The notes beneath the pieces are model-generated. The model did no database searches. It was given only the letters and a program-made list of their open reading frames with translations, and was not told where the DNA came from. 8,777 bases of DNA from Ramlibacter sp. (GTDB lineage Bacteria > Pseudomonadota > Gammaproteobacteria > Burkholderiales > Burkholderiaceae_C), in the NCBI GenBank assembly GCA_023701085.1, contig JAMPXR010000083.1, forward strand, positions 1-8,777, in the 5' to 3' direction. Of this stretch, positions 1-8,500 are shown piece after piece. Numbering within the stretch: position 1 is the stretch's first letter; each line of letters opens with the position of its first letter. The position numbers and the translations under genes were made by a program.

Positions 1-253
1 CGTGGTGACCATGTACACCCAATTCGAGCTGGAAGATGCGGCGACCGGCGAGCGCCGCATCATGGCGATCTGCTACCCCGAGGATGCCGAACCGGCGGCG
101 GGCTTCATCTCGGTGCTGTCGCCGCTGGGATGCAGCGCCATCGGGCTGCACTCCGGTTCACGGGTCTCGTGGCACACGCCCGCCGGCACCGCGGCCGGCC
201 GCATCGGCGAAGTGCTGTTCCAGCCGGAAGCCAGCGGCGATTACGTGACCTGA
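1..253 (+). CDS. rnk: Nucleoside diphosphate kinase regulator Rnk, 3' part
   Basis: Rnk is a small GreA/GreB-like protein that binds RNA polymerase in the secondary-channel region; it was first described as a regulator of nucleoside diphosphate kinase. Only the last 83 codons are here and the gene begins left of the window. The first visible residues, VVTMYTQFELED, and the last, LFQPEASGDYVT, match the DVVTM start and YQPEAAGDYLL end of the C-terminal FKBP-like domain of E. coli Rnk as I remember it. The usual family length is about 136 residues, so roughly the N-terminal 50 residues (the short coiled coil) are missing because of the window edge, not truncation. The GTG at position 2 is an internal valine, not a start. 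The stop is TGA at 251-253. The gene converges on hipA. GreA/GreB C-terminal domains share the fold, but the terminal PEASGDY motif favours Rnk. Confidence 0.88.
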   Translation, partial: VVTMYTQFELEDAATGERRIMAICYPEDAEPAAGFISVLSPLGCSAIGLHSGSRVSWHTPAGTAAGRIGEVLFQPEASGDYVT

Positions 254-265
254 TTCGGGCGCGGC

Positions 266-294
266 GGCGCGGCGGCCGTCGACCGCCGAGCGCC
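266..294. terminator. GC-rich hairpin between convergent rnk and hipA
   Basis: The 78-bp gap between the two convergent stop codons contains a stem CGGCGG (270-275) / CCGCCG (283-288) with a 7-base loop. It is extended by GGCG (266-269) pairing with CGCC (291-294) across a two-base bulge. The structure could serve both strands. There is no run of T after it in either direction, so it is not a canonical intrinsic terminator; it may act with Rho or simply reflect high GC. Confidence 0.3.
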
Positions 295-331
295 GGAAAC
301 CCGTTGCAGCCTCTTCACCATGGCGCCGGCG

Positions 332-1681
332 TCAGGCCGCCGGCATGCCTTCGAGCGTGCGGGCGGCGCTCGACAGGCCGTCCAGCACCGAGTCCGCGAC
401 CTGCTGCGCAAAGCCCTTCGGCAGCTCCGCCTGTACTTGGCTGACCACCTCTGGCGTTCGCGCGATCAGGTCCTGAAGCAACGGTTCGGCGTCTTGTCCA
501 TAGCCAACCTGCCGGGCCGTGCTATTGAAGTGCCGGCGCTGTATGTCGTGCATGTGGTAGTGCCGGTTCCTGCCCAGAAGCGCCATGGCGAGCCTGAGGT
601 CCCGCGCCGCCCATTGCTTTGGCCCATCGCCGAGCACCGGGTAAGCCGACATCACGTCGTACATCGGCACGAGACGGAACCGTCCCGCCGAGCCGGCCTG
701 CATCTGGATGCTGAAGTTCTTCGCATGGCCGTCCGGCGCGCGCAGCATCCAGAACAGGATTTGCGAAGCCATCAGCGTGCGCAGGTCGCCCTCGGCATAC
801 AGCGACTGTTGCGTCAGGGTGAACAGCTGCTTGAGCCCAGGTCCGCCTTCGCTCTCATACTTCGCGAGCGGCGAGGTCCCGGTGGCCTGGCAGAAGTCTT
901 CCTGTACGAGCCGAAACAGCCGGCTGCGGTCGGAAGACACCACACGGTCGAACCGTTCGACGACGAGGACCCGCTGCTTGCCGAACGTGGCGATGCGAGC
1001 TTGCGCCGTGGGCAGGCCGTAGGCCTTGAGTAAGCGAAGGCACAGCCACTCGTTGTCCACCGAGGTGCTGAAGTCCGCCTGCCGGCCGCCAACCAGGCCC
1101 AGCGGCAGCTTGAAGATGTGCGTCGTGGGCGTCGCGCCGCGCGGCTTCATCCACTGGCCATTCCACCAGAGGAACGCATCTTTCTCCTGAGCGCCGGCCA
1201 GCGAGATCCGGAAGTCGTCGTCAGGGTCCTGGGCGCCTCCGAAGTGGTCCGGGGTCACGACTTCGATGAGATGGCGCTCGACGGCCTCATCGTCCAAGAC
1301 GACGCCCTCGATGTGGTCGACGCCGGCAGGCACCTCGCCTTCTGGCAGCAGCTGCAGTGCACCCACGCAATCACGCCCGACGGCGGCGAGCAGGTCGAAG
1401 GCTTGGGTGGAACCTGTCTTGAAGCGTGCGGCCACGCGCTTGCGGATGGCGTCGCTGTCGGGCAGCAGGCCCTCGAAGTAGTGGGCGACGTTGTCGCCTT
1501 TCAGGGGCTCGTTGTTCAGGTTGAAGGGCAGCGACAGGGAGATGGGGCGTCCACGTGGAGAGGCCAGCCAGCCCGCGTCGTATTGCAGCTCCATGGCACC
1601 GCGAACGGTGATTGTCCAGCGACCCACGTATTCGCCGTTGGCCCAAAGCGTCAGGGATCGACTGCGCGAGTGCCGCCCCAT
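332..1681 (-). CDS. hipA: HipA serine/threonine kinase toxin
   Basis: HipA toxins are cytoplasmic serine/threonine kinases. E. coli HipA phosphorylates glutamyl-tRNA synthetase, which stalls translation and induces dormancy and antibiotic tolerance. This protein is 449 residues (E. coli HipA is 440) and aligns end to end by eye. The N-subdomain (about 8-115) includes NGEYVGRW and HYFEGLLPDSD. The kinase region (about 158-390) has RISLAGAQEK, whose Ser160 corresponds to the autophosphorylated Ser150 of E. coli. THIFKLPLG carries Lys191 for the ATP site. APDGHAKNFSI holds catalytic Asp317 with Asn322, and MYDVMSAYP carries the metal-binding Asp342. No key residue is missing. The start ATG (1681-1679) follows the hipB stop by one base and has GGAG 7 bases upstream, inside the hipB end, so the two genes are probably translationally coupled. 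The phosphorylation target of this homologue cannot be read from sequence. Confidence 0.95.
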   Translation of the reverse strand: MGRHSRSRSLTLWANGEYVGRWTITVRGAMELQYDAGWLASPRGRPISLSLPFNLNNEPLKGDNVAHYFEGLLPDSDAIRKRVAARFKTGSTQAFDLLAAVGRDCVGALQLLPEGEVPAGVDHIEGVVLDDEAVERHLIEVVTPDHFGGAQDPDDDFRISLAGAQEKDAFLWWNGQWMKPRGATPTTHIFKLPLGLVGGRQADFSTSVDNEWLCLRLLKAYGLPTAQARIATFGKQRVLVVERFDRVVSSDRSRLFRLVQEDFCQATGTSPLAKYESEGGPGLKQLFTLTQQSLYAEGDLRTLMASQILFWMLRAPDGHAKNFSIQMQAGSAGRFRLVPMYDVMSAYPVLGDGPKQWAARDLRLAMALLGRNRHYHMHDIQRRHFNSTARQVGYGQDAEPLLQDLIARTPEVVSQVQAELPKGFAQQVADSVLDGLSSAARTLEGMPAA

Positions 1682-1682
1682 C

Positions 1683-1946
1683 TCACCACTCCGCGTTGTT
1701 GGCGGATTCTGGGCCTTTCCGCTCGCCCAGCCGCAGCTCCAGCCCGACAGCCGCGCACCAACCCAGCAGTTGCTTGAAGCTCAGCTCGTCCGGGTGTTGT
1801 TCGAGGTAGGAGACCCGGTTCTGACTCAGGCCCAGCCAGCCCGCGACGTCCGCCTGCGTGAGCTTGCGGCGCTTGCGGGCGGACTTCAACAGCTGACCGA
1901 GCTGCAGGGCAGTTACCAAAGGCTGAGGTGGCGGGGGTAAAGGCAT
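1683..1946 (-). CDS. hipB: HipB-type XRE antitoxin and autorepressor
   Basis: HipB is the DNA-binding antitoxin of the hipBA module. A dimer binds operators upstream of its own gene and holds HipA in an inactive complex. The 87-residue protein (E. coli HipB is 88) has a Cro/C1-type helix-turn-helix at about residues 15-72: LGQLLKSARKRRKLTQADVA, then GLSQNRVSYLEQ as turn and recognition helix, then a hydrophobic helix FKQLLGWCAAVGLELRL. The tail after about residue 74 (GERKGPESANNAEW) is polar and ends in Glu-Trp, as E. coli HipB does. There the disordered tail is linked to Lon degradation and the terminal Trp contacts HipA. The N-terminus has a short proline run (PLPPPPQPL). ATG at 1946 is the first in-frame start. 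No strong Shine-Dalgarno is seen (only GGAT about 9 bases upstream), consistent with a short leader from the predicted promoter. It is the first gene of the hipBA operon. Confidence 0.92.
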   Translation of the reverse strand: MPLPPPPQPLVTALQLGQLLKSARKRRKLTQADVAGWLGLSQNRVSYLEQHPDELSFKQLLGWCAAVGLELRLGERKGPESANNAEW

Positions 1947-1952
1947 AGAAAT

Positions 1953-1993
1953 ATCCGAAAAACAGCTACTATCACGTTAGCTGTTATTCGGAT
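1953..1993. promoter_or_regulatory. Inverted repeat, probable HipB operator at the promoter core
   Basis: ATCCGAAAAACAGCT at 1953-1967 is repeated in inverse orientation at 1979-1993 (ATCCGAATAACAGCT on the minus strand). This is 14 of 15 matching bases around an 11-base spacer. It surrounds the predicted -10 box and transcription start of hipBA. E. coli HipB recognises TATCC-N8-GGATA, and here TATCC and GGAT form the outer edges, though with different spacing. Assignment to HipB is by position and by resemblance of the half-sites. Confidence 0.6.
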
Positions 1994-2003
1994 GTGATGT
2001 CAA
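1967..2003 (-). promoter_or_regulatory. Predicted hipBA promoter
   Basis: Reading the minus strand towards hipB, a perfect TTGACA (2003-1998) is followed after 18 bases by TAACGT (1979-1974), a weak match to TATAAT that keeps the first two and last bases. Transcription would begin near 1967, giving a 5' leader of about 20 bases before the hipB ATG. The -10 box overlaps one arm and the loop of the inverted repeat at 1953-1993, the expected position for an operator through which HipB represses its own operon. The promoter is predicted from sequence only. Confidence 0.55.
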
Positions 2004-2004
2004 T

Positions 2005-2045
2005 AGCCGTATTTCAGATATCGATAAAAATCCGAATTTCAGATA
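2005..2045. promoter_or_regulatory. Two direct copies of a related operator-like repeat
   Basis: GCCGTATTTCAGATA (2006-2020) and TCCGAATTTCAGATA (2031-2045) agree at 13 of 15 bases and are 25 bp apart. The second copy, taken as ATCCGAATTTCAGAT (2030-2044), is itself a near palindrome of half-site ATCYGAA around a central base. The half-site ATCCGAA is shared with both arms of the inverted repeat at 1953-1993. These are therefore likely extra HipB sites upstream of the -35 box, as in the multi-operator arrangement known for E. coli hipBA. Confidence 0.5.
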
Positions 2046-2282
2046 AAAACAGAGCTGCTGTGGCTGGGTGGCTCCGCCCCGGGCGCAGGAACCGAAACGA
2101 TGGATCGCGCGCGGGCTTTTAAGAACTGCGCCTACGCCCTCGCCTGCAGAGGTGGAACCCTGCCAATGTCCGGAATCGTCGGATGCGCACTTCTGAGTTC
2201 CAAGGTTTGCGCTAAATCAATAAAATAATAAAAATGGGCGCATTAATAGAAGGATATAGCTACATTCACAAAAAATTATTAC
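2046..2282. other. Intergenic region without a supported gene
   Basis: This stretch lies between the hipBA operator array and the leader of the large plus-strand gene. From 2051 to about 2205 the composition is ordinary high GC, with no convincing gene or RNA. From about 2212 to 2280 it is strongly AT-rich (runs of A and T, for example TAAAATAATAAAAAT at 2221-2235) and is the likely place for a promoter of the large gene. A possible TTGCGC (2207-2212), 17 bases, AAAAAT (2230-2235) pair exists but is too weak to call. A 20-codon open frame with an upstream GAGGTGG (2166-2228) is not supported as a gene. Confidence 0.4.
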
Positions 2283-2423
2283 ATGCAGCCAGGGGGGTTC
2301 CTTGTTTGTTTGGCCGGGGCCAACGGCCCTTCAGGAAGGGCTTTGCGTAAAGCTTTGGGCTCGCTTTGCCGATGCACAAAGCGAAGCAGCGCGCGCGCGG
2401 CTGCAACGAAAAAGGTCCCGTAG
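2283..2423 (+). other. Possible leader with 46-codon open frame and overlapping hairpins
   Basis: Upstream of the conventional ATG of the large gene, an open frame from ATG 2283 to TAG 2421-2423 could encode a 46-residue peptide rich in Ala, Arg, Gly and Ser. It is in a different frame and has no good ribosome binding site. The same DNA holds several hairpins: GGCCG/CGGCC (2312-2316/2324-2328); GCCCTT/AAGGGC (2326-2331/2336-2341) with a 4-base loop and TTT after it; GCTTT/AAAGC (2340-2344/2349-2353); and TCGCTTTG/CAAAGCGA (2361-2368/2377-2384). Neighbouring hairpins among the first three share bases, so not all can form together. This resembles a regulatory leader, but it overlaps the alternative N-terminal extension described for the large gene. 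Confidence 0.3.
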
Positions 2424-2457
2424 CGTCGGTCCGGGCATCGCGTGCCGCCGACAGGGC

Positions 2458-2514
2458 ATGGCACTGGTCGGGGCCATCTTGCTGGCTGGCCACTCCGGAC
2501 CGCCGGCTCTGGCC
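2458..2514 (+). other. Signal peptide coding segment of the large gene
   Basis: Codons 1-19 read MALVGAILLAGHSGPPALA, followed by AEL. The hydrophobic stretch and the ALA-A site fit Sec export with signal peptidase I cleavage. Counted from this ATG the segment lacks a positively charged n-region. The preceding in-frame codons encode CRRQG and, further up, RKRSRS, which would supply one. Confidence 0.6.
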
Positions 2515-5500
2515 GCTGAGCTCATCGTTGAAGAGGGCGTCATAGTCAGGTTCGGCGCGGACGCGGGCCTGGTGGTTCGTGACAAGCTCGCGCTGGCTCC
2601 TTCCGTCACGATGACCAGCGCGAAGGACGCTGCCGCCGGAGGGCCGCTCGGCGCGGCGGAGGATATCCCCGCAGCCGGCGACTGGATCGGCCTGCGTATT
2701 GAGAAATCGACGGCAAGCTTCGGCACTTCCACGCTCTCTGGCCTCACGCTGCGTTATGGCGGAGCCGCTCCTTCCGGAGCAAACGGGGCGGCTCTCACGC
2801 TCAGGGGCGTGCAATGGCCATTGCCATACCTGCAATTGATCGACAACAGCATCGGTCTTCGCCTTGTCGAAGGCGCCAGCCCGGAGGTCAGCGGCGCAAG
2901 TTTCCTGCGCAATACCGTGGGCGTGCAGGCCGAGAACGGAAGCATTCCGATCGTCGGGGGCAGCCAGTTCGTCCAGAACAGCGCGGCTGGGGTCATGAAC
3001 CTGACGCCCGCGTCGATCATTCAGGCAACGGGTAACTGGTGGGGCCATGGCACAGGCCCGAAAGATGCGGCCGGCAATCCCCAGGGGCAGGGCGACAACG
3101 TCTCGCTGGGTGTCAACTACAGGGGCTATTTGGCGCAGGCACCGCTGCTCAATCCCACGATCCGTCTGGCGAGTCCGGCGCCCTTTTACGAGCAAAACAC
3201 CATTGCGCTCCTTTTCTCATGCCTGAACGCGACCGAATACCGGATTGCGGAGAACGGTGGGTTTTCAGCGGCCGTCTTCCAGCCCCTGACCGGCGGGCAA
3301 GCTGCCATGAACTTCAACACCTCGGCGGGGGAAGGGCGGAAGGCCGTAGGAGTGCAGTACCGCAACGCAAGCGGGAACCTGGTGGTGGCAAATCTCGCCA
3401 ATCCGGCGGCGGTGAACCCTTCGGGTGTGCTCATCGACAGCCAAGCCCCGGCGGTGGCGATCAGCACGCCAGCCCCCGGCAGCGTGGTCAGCCAGCCGAT
3501 CTTGGTGGAAGCGAACGTCACCGACGCCGGCGGCCTGAGCCGCGTGGAGTTCTACCTGGACGGCGCGCTGGTCGCCACGCAAACCACGTTGACCGCCAGC
3601 GGCATCTACACCTACGCATGGAATACGGATGCCAGTTCCAACGGCGATCACACGCTGCGCGTGGTGGGCACCGACGAGGCCGGACGCACCGGCGAACAAT
3701 CTCGCCTGGTCACGGTGTCGCGCGAGGTGCCCGCCCCCGACACGGCAGGCCCCGTGATTACCAACGTGCGAATGTCCGGAACAGCCTTGTCGGACGGGCG
3801 AGTGGTCGATCGAGACGCGCCCATTGCGGCCGATGTGGCTGACCGCAGCGGGGTCGCGCGAGTCGAACTGCTGCTGGACGCTCAAGTCGTTGCGAACTTC
3901 CAGAATCTGGGTTCAGGTCAATACGGAGCGACCTTCAGTATCGTTTCGGTTCCCAACGGCTCGCACACGCTCTCCTTGCGTGCCGTGGACTCGCTGAGCA
4001 ACCTCAGCTCCGTCGCTTTCCAGGTGTCGGTCGCGCACGCACCTCCCAACGCGCCGCTGCTCACGAGCCCCACATCCGGACTGACGACGCGCCACACGTC
4101 GGTGACCGTTGCGGGCACGGCCCCAGCTGGCACAACGGTGAATTTCATCGTTAATGCGCAGGCTGTCGGGGCTCCGGTGCTGGCAAATACTGGCAGCTTC
4201 AGCGCCAGCGTGCCCCTGGTCGACGGAATCAACCAGATCCAGGCTCGCGCCTCGGACGCGTACGGTCCCAGCGCGCTCTCCAACACATTGTCAGTCACCG
4301 TCGACATCAGCGCCCCCAGCGCGCCCAGCAACCTGAGCGCGGTGGCTTTGATGGACGGCAAAGTTCGGCTCGCGTGGACAAGATCCACGGACGCGAATGC
4401 GGTCCGGCATGACCTTTATCGCTCCCGCAATTCCATTGTCGATATCGCCGCGGCGACTCGGGTCAACAGCAGCAGCCTTTCAGGCACGACCTACGACGAC
4501 CTCCCCGCGCAGGACGGCGTCTGGTATTACGTCATGGTGGCTGTCAATGCGCTGGGTACGCCGTCGGCGCCGACCAACCAGGTTCAGGCCAAAGCTGATG
4601 CCACCGCGCCCAAGGCGGTTTCAATCGCCTATGCCCCGCAGGGCAAGGTCGATGCGGCAACTGGCCGCATTGGTCAGGGTCGGGTCGACCTGGTTCTGAC
4701 CACTTCCGAGGAATTGCAGGCGACGCCCTACCTGGCGATCGTGCCCGCGGGAGGTGTGCCGGTCGTGATCGAGCTGGCGAAGACGACCGCCACCACGTAC
4801 GGCGGCTTCTTCTTCGTTGACGCCAGCACGCCTTCGGGAACGGCCAATGCCATCTTCTCCGCACGGGACCTCGTCGGCAACCGCGGCACGGAAATCCAGA
4901 CTGGCGCCACACTGCGCATCGACACCGACGGACCGGCGCTCACGTCCATTGCGCTCAATCCGCCGGCGCCAATCAAGGTGGACAGCACGCCGTCCATCAC
5001 CGCCACCTTTGTGTACAGCAAGCAGCTGAAAGCAGGGACCGTTCCTATCCTAAAGTTCCTGCTGTCGGGCGCCGTTCGCCAACCGATCGCCGTCGCCGCT
5101 CTAGCGCAGGTCGACACCGTGACGTGGCGGGGCGCTGTTGTCCTGCCGACTGACGCGGGGTTGGGCGCGCCGGAGACGTTCTCGTTCAGCACCCAGGCGG
5201 TGGACGACCTGGACAACACATCGGCGATCGTCAGCGCGGCAAACCGCTTCCAGGTCTACCAAGGCAACCTGCCGCCGACCGCGATTCCGCTGGGACTCAC
5301 GGGCAAGGCCCAGCCGGCCGGGAGAGTGCAATTGAACTGGTCGCCCGTCGAAGAAGCTTTTGCGTACGAGATCTATCGCCAAGGTCCGGGCGGAACGGCT
5401 CTCGCGCCGCTCGCCCGGTCCGGCGGAGCGGAGTACATCGACATCGCGCCCGCCGATGGGAAGTACGTCTATGCCGTCGCGACCATTCGCCAGTCCAACG

Positions 5501-8500
5501 GGCAGGAAGCCATTTCGGCGCCTAGCGCCACGGTGGAAGTGCAGGCCTTGGTCAATGCGCCGGGGGCGCCCCAAAATCTGGCGCTGGCGCTGACCAGTCA
5601 AGGGATCAAAGCGACCTGGCAGCCTCCTGCGGCCAGCACCGTGGACTACTACAACCTGTATCGCGCCAGCGGCAGCAGCATCAACAGCATTGCCGACCTC
5701 ACGCCGATCAAAACGCGCGTGAAAAGCCTGATCACTTACGATCCGGCGCCTTCTCCCACGCAAAGCGCGTACGTTGTGACGGCCGTCGACGCGGCGGGCA
5801 ACGAGTCGGCGATCTCGAACTCCGCCTATCTCAACGCGAGCCTGTTGCCCGTGATCAACCCCCGGGTGTTGCAGATCGGAGCCAGCCTGCCCACGCTCAC
5901 CTGGACTGCGCCCAACGGCGGCGTGGCGGGCTACCACATCTACGTGGGTCCCGACGCGAGTCGCACGCGATTGACCAGCGCACCGATCACCGGCACCACG
6001 TTCATCGACACCGGGTACAGCGCAGGCGAGCGGCGCTACACGATTGCCACGGTGGATGCCACCGGCCAGGAGATCGGACGCAGCCTGATGCTGCCGGCGA
6101 TCACCACGCAGATCGTGTCGGGCCTGCCGCTCAAGCGCGGCGTGATGAACCGTCTGCAGGTCCAGGTGGCCAACATTTCCGCCGGCTCGGTCGACAACAC
6201 CAGGGTGGTTGTCCGCCTGCCCACCAACAAGGAGTCGACACTTTTCAAGGAGCACAAGTCCGACCCCTTCACGCTCGGCGCGAACCAGACGCTACTGATC
6301 AACGTCGTGGTCGGTGGCTACGCCGAACTTCCCGCGTCCCCGCAGGCACAGGTGGGAATTGAAAGCGTGCCGATCGAAGGCGAGCTGGTCAAGATCGCGC
6401 GCAATCAGGTGGTGGATACCGCCGACAGCGCGCTAGTGGTCGGCATCTCCACGGGTGACTTCGTACGCGGCGCGACCGGCAAGGTGCGCCTGACGGTGGA
6501 GAACACATCCGAGGTGGAGGCCGAACTGCTGACGGCGCTTTCCAGTGGCACCGCGGTTTCGAGCGAGCTGCGCCTGAAGATACTGGACGTCGACGGCAAC
6601 GTCCTTGCGTCGCAGCCTTACAAGCAGGCCATTGGCGCGAGCGTGATTACGCTACCCACGGGGCAGACGGTGGCCCGCATCGCCCCAGGCACCAGCTACA
6701 CCTCGGACGTCTTCGACCTCACTGTTCCCGCCGGCAGCCCCAACTCGATCCGGGTCAAGCTGGAGGTGGACAAGCTGCGCTATCACACCGGCCGCGAGGA
6801 CGAGATCACCATTGCTGGCCGTGGCACGGAAAAGACCGTCAGCCTGGTGGATACCGCCTATTACGGCGAGGTGACCGACGTCAATCCCATCAGCTCCTTC
6901 GGCGACAAGGACGTGGTCATTACCGGCCGTGCAGTCGAGCGCAGCAGCGGCCAGGCATTGCCGATCACGCGTTTGAAGCTCATTCTCAACCAACAGGGCT
7001 TCGAGCGCGTCTACAGCGTGCTCACAGACGCGTCAGGCTCGTTTGTCTACACGTTCAAGCCGACTGTCACCGATGGTGGCCTGTACAAGGTCAGTGCGAT
7101 CCATCCCGACCTGACGGATCGACCGGAGCAGCGTTCCTTCACGATCAATCGCGTGGTGTTCGGCCCAACGCCGTACAAGCTGGATCTTCCGCGCAACTAC
7201 AGCTATCAGGTCCCCTTCATCGCGCGTTCCGGCGCCGGCACTTCGGCTAGCAACATGCGCTTTGCGCTCGAGCCCAGCGCGCAGCCCACGGGTCAACTGC
7301 CCGTAGGCGTGCAGCTGCAGCTGCCCAATCCGGTCAGCATCGGCGAGCAGTCGCAGATGAACATGCCGGTCGTCTTCAGCGCGAACAATGAAGCGCAGCC
7401 CACCGGCAGCATCATCCTCAACATTTACAGCGACGAGCGACCGCAAGGCGGTGCCCAGACTGGCGGCGCTCCGCTGGGTCAGGTGCGGCTGGATTACGCC
7501 CTGAGCGAGGCCAAGCCCTTCATCGTTGCAACGCCGAGCCTGATCGAAACAGGTCTCGCCCAGGGCGGCACCCAAATTGAGGCCGTGCAGGTGCAGAACA
7601 AGGGCCTGCAAGACGCGGTCAATCTGCAGTTCAGCCTGGCCAAACCCGATGGCAGTGCCGCACCTTCATGGGTCAACCTGGCCGGCCAGGTGAATGGCAC
7701 GCTCGCCGTGGGCGAGCGCCGTGCAGTGGATGTCTCCTTCACGCCGCCTGCCAGCGTGGCGGAAGGCGTTTACGAGTTCCGCTTGCGAGTCAGCGGCGAC
7801 AACGTCCCGCCACAAGCGATGAACATCTACGCCAGCATTACGCAAAGCGGTGCGGGTAATGCGCTGTTCAAGGCATCCGACCTCTACACCGCGACGCTCG
7901 ACAGCCAGGGCCGGCTGATCGCCGGGCTGGCGGGCGCGACGGTTACGCTGCAGAACGAGGATGTCACGACGGTCACGCGCGAGCTGAAGACCGACAGCCT
8001 GGGCGAGGCCTACTTCCAGGCCGTGCCGGCGGGCCGCTACACGTACCGCGCGCGCGCCAGCAACCACCAGGAGGTGGGCGGGCGGCTGCAGATCAAGCCG
8101 GGCATCACGGTCATCGAACCCATTTTTCTCGACTACAACCTCATCACTGTCGAATGGAGCGTGCGGGAGATCACGATCACCGATCGGTATGAGATCACGA
8201 TCGACGCCACTTTCGAAACCGATGTACCGGCAGCAGTGGTCGTAATGCAGCCCAGCTCGGTCAACCTGCCCAAGATGAAGGCCGGCGACGTGTTCTACGG
8301 CGAACTCACGCTCACCAATTTCGGTCTGATCCGCGCGGACCATGTCACGCAGAAGCTGCCGCCGAGCGATCCGTACTTCCGCTACGAATTCCTGGTGGAA
8401 CTGCCCACGACGCTGGCGCCCAAACAGCGGGTGACGATTCCCTACCGTGTCATCGCGCTGCAGTCGCTCGATCCGGCGGACGCCGGCGGCTCCGCCACGG

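Noticed and set aside
320..1777. Long plus-strand open frames (320-1033 and 1118-1777) opposite hipA
   Set aside because: hipA on the minus strand is unmistakable over its full length; these are shadow frames of it.
2166..2228. A 20-codon open frame (MSGIVGCALL...) with GAGGTGG 10 bases upstream
   Set aside because: It is too short to judge, with no similarity I recognise and a spacing longer than usual; chance is the simpler explanation.
2207..2235. A possible sigma70 promoter, TTGCGC - 17 bases - AAAAAT
   Set aside because: Both boxes are weak, and in such AT-rich DNA several equally good -10 boxes exist.
2266..3195. A 309-codon minus-strand open frame starting near the leader
   Set aside because: It is antisense to the beta-helix domain, has low-complexity Arg/Ala composition and no recognisable motif. 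The plus-strand frame has a signal peptide and the NWWG motif.
5101..6255. A 384-codon open frame on the minus strand, Arg-rich
   Set aside because: It is antisense to the FN3 region of the large gene, where the plus-strand frame gives coherent domain sequence. Its composition (Arg, Gly, Val, His) is that of a high-GC shadow frame and it shows no domain motif.
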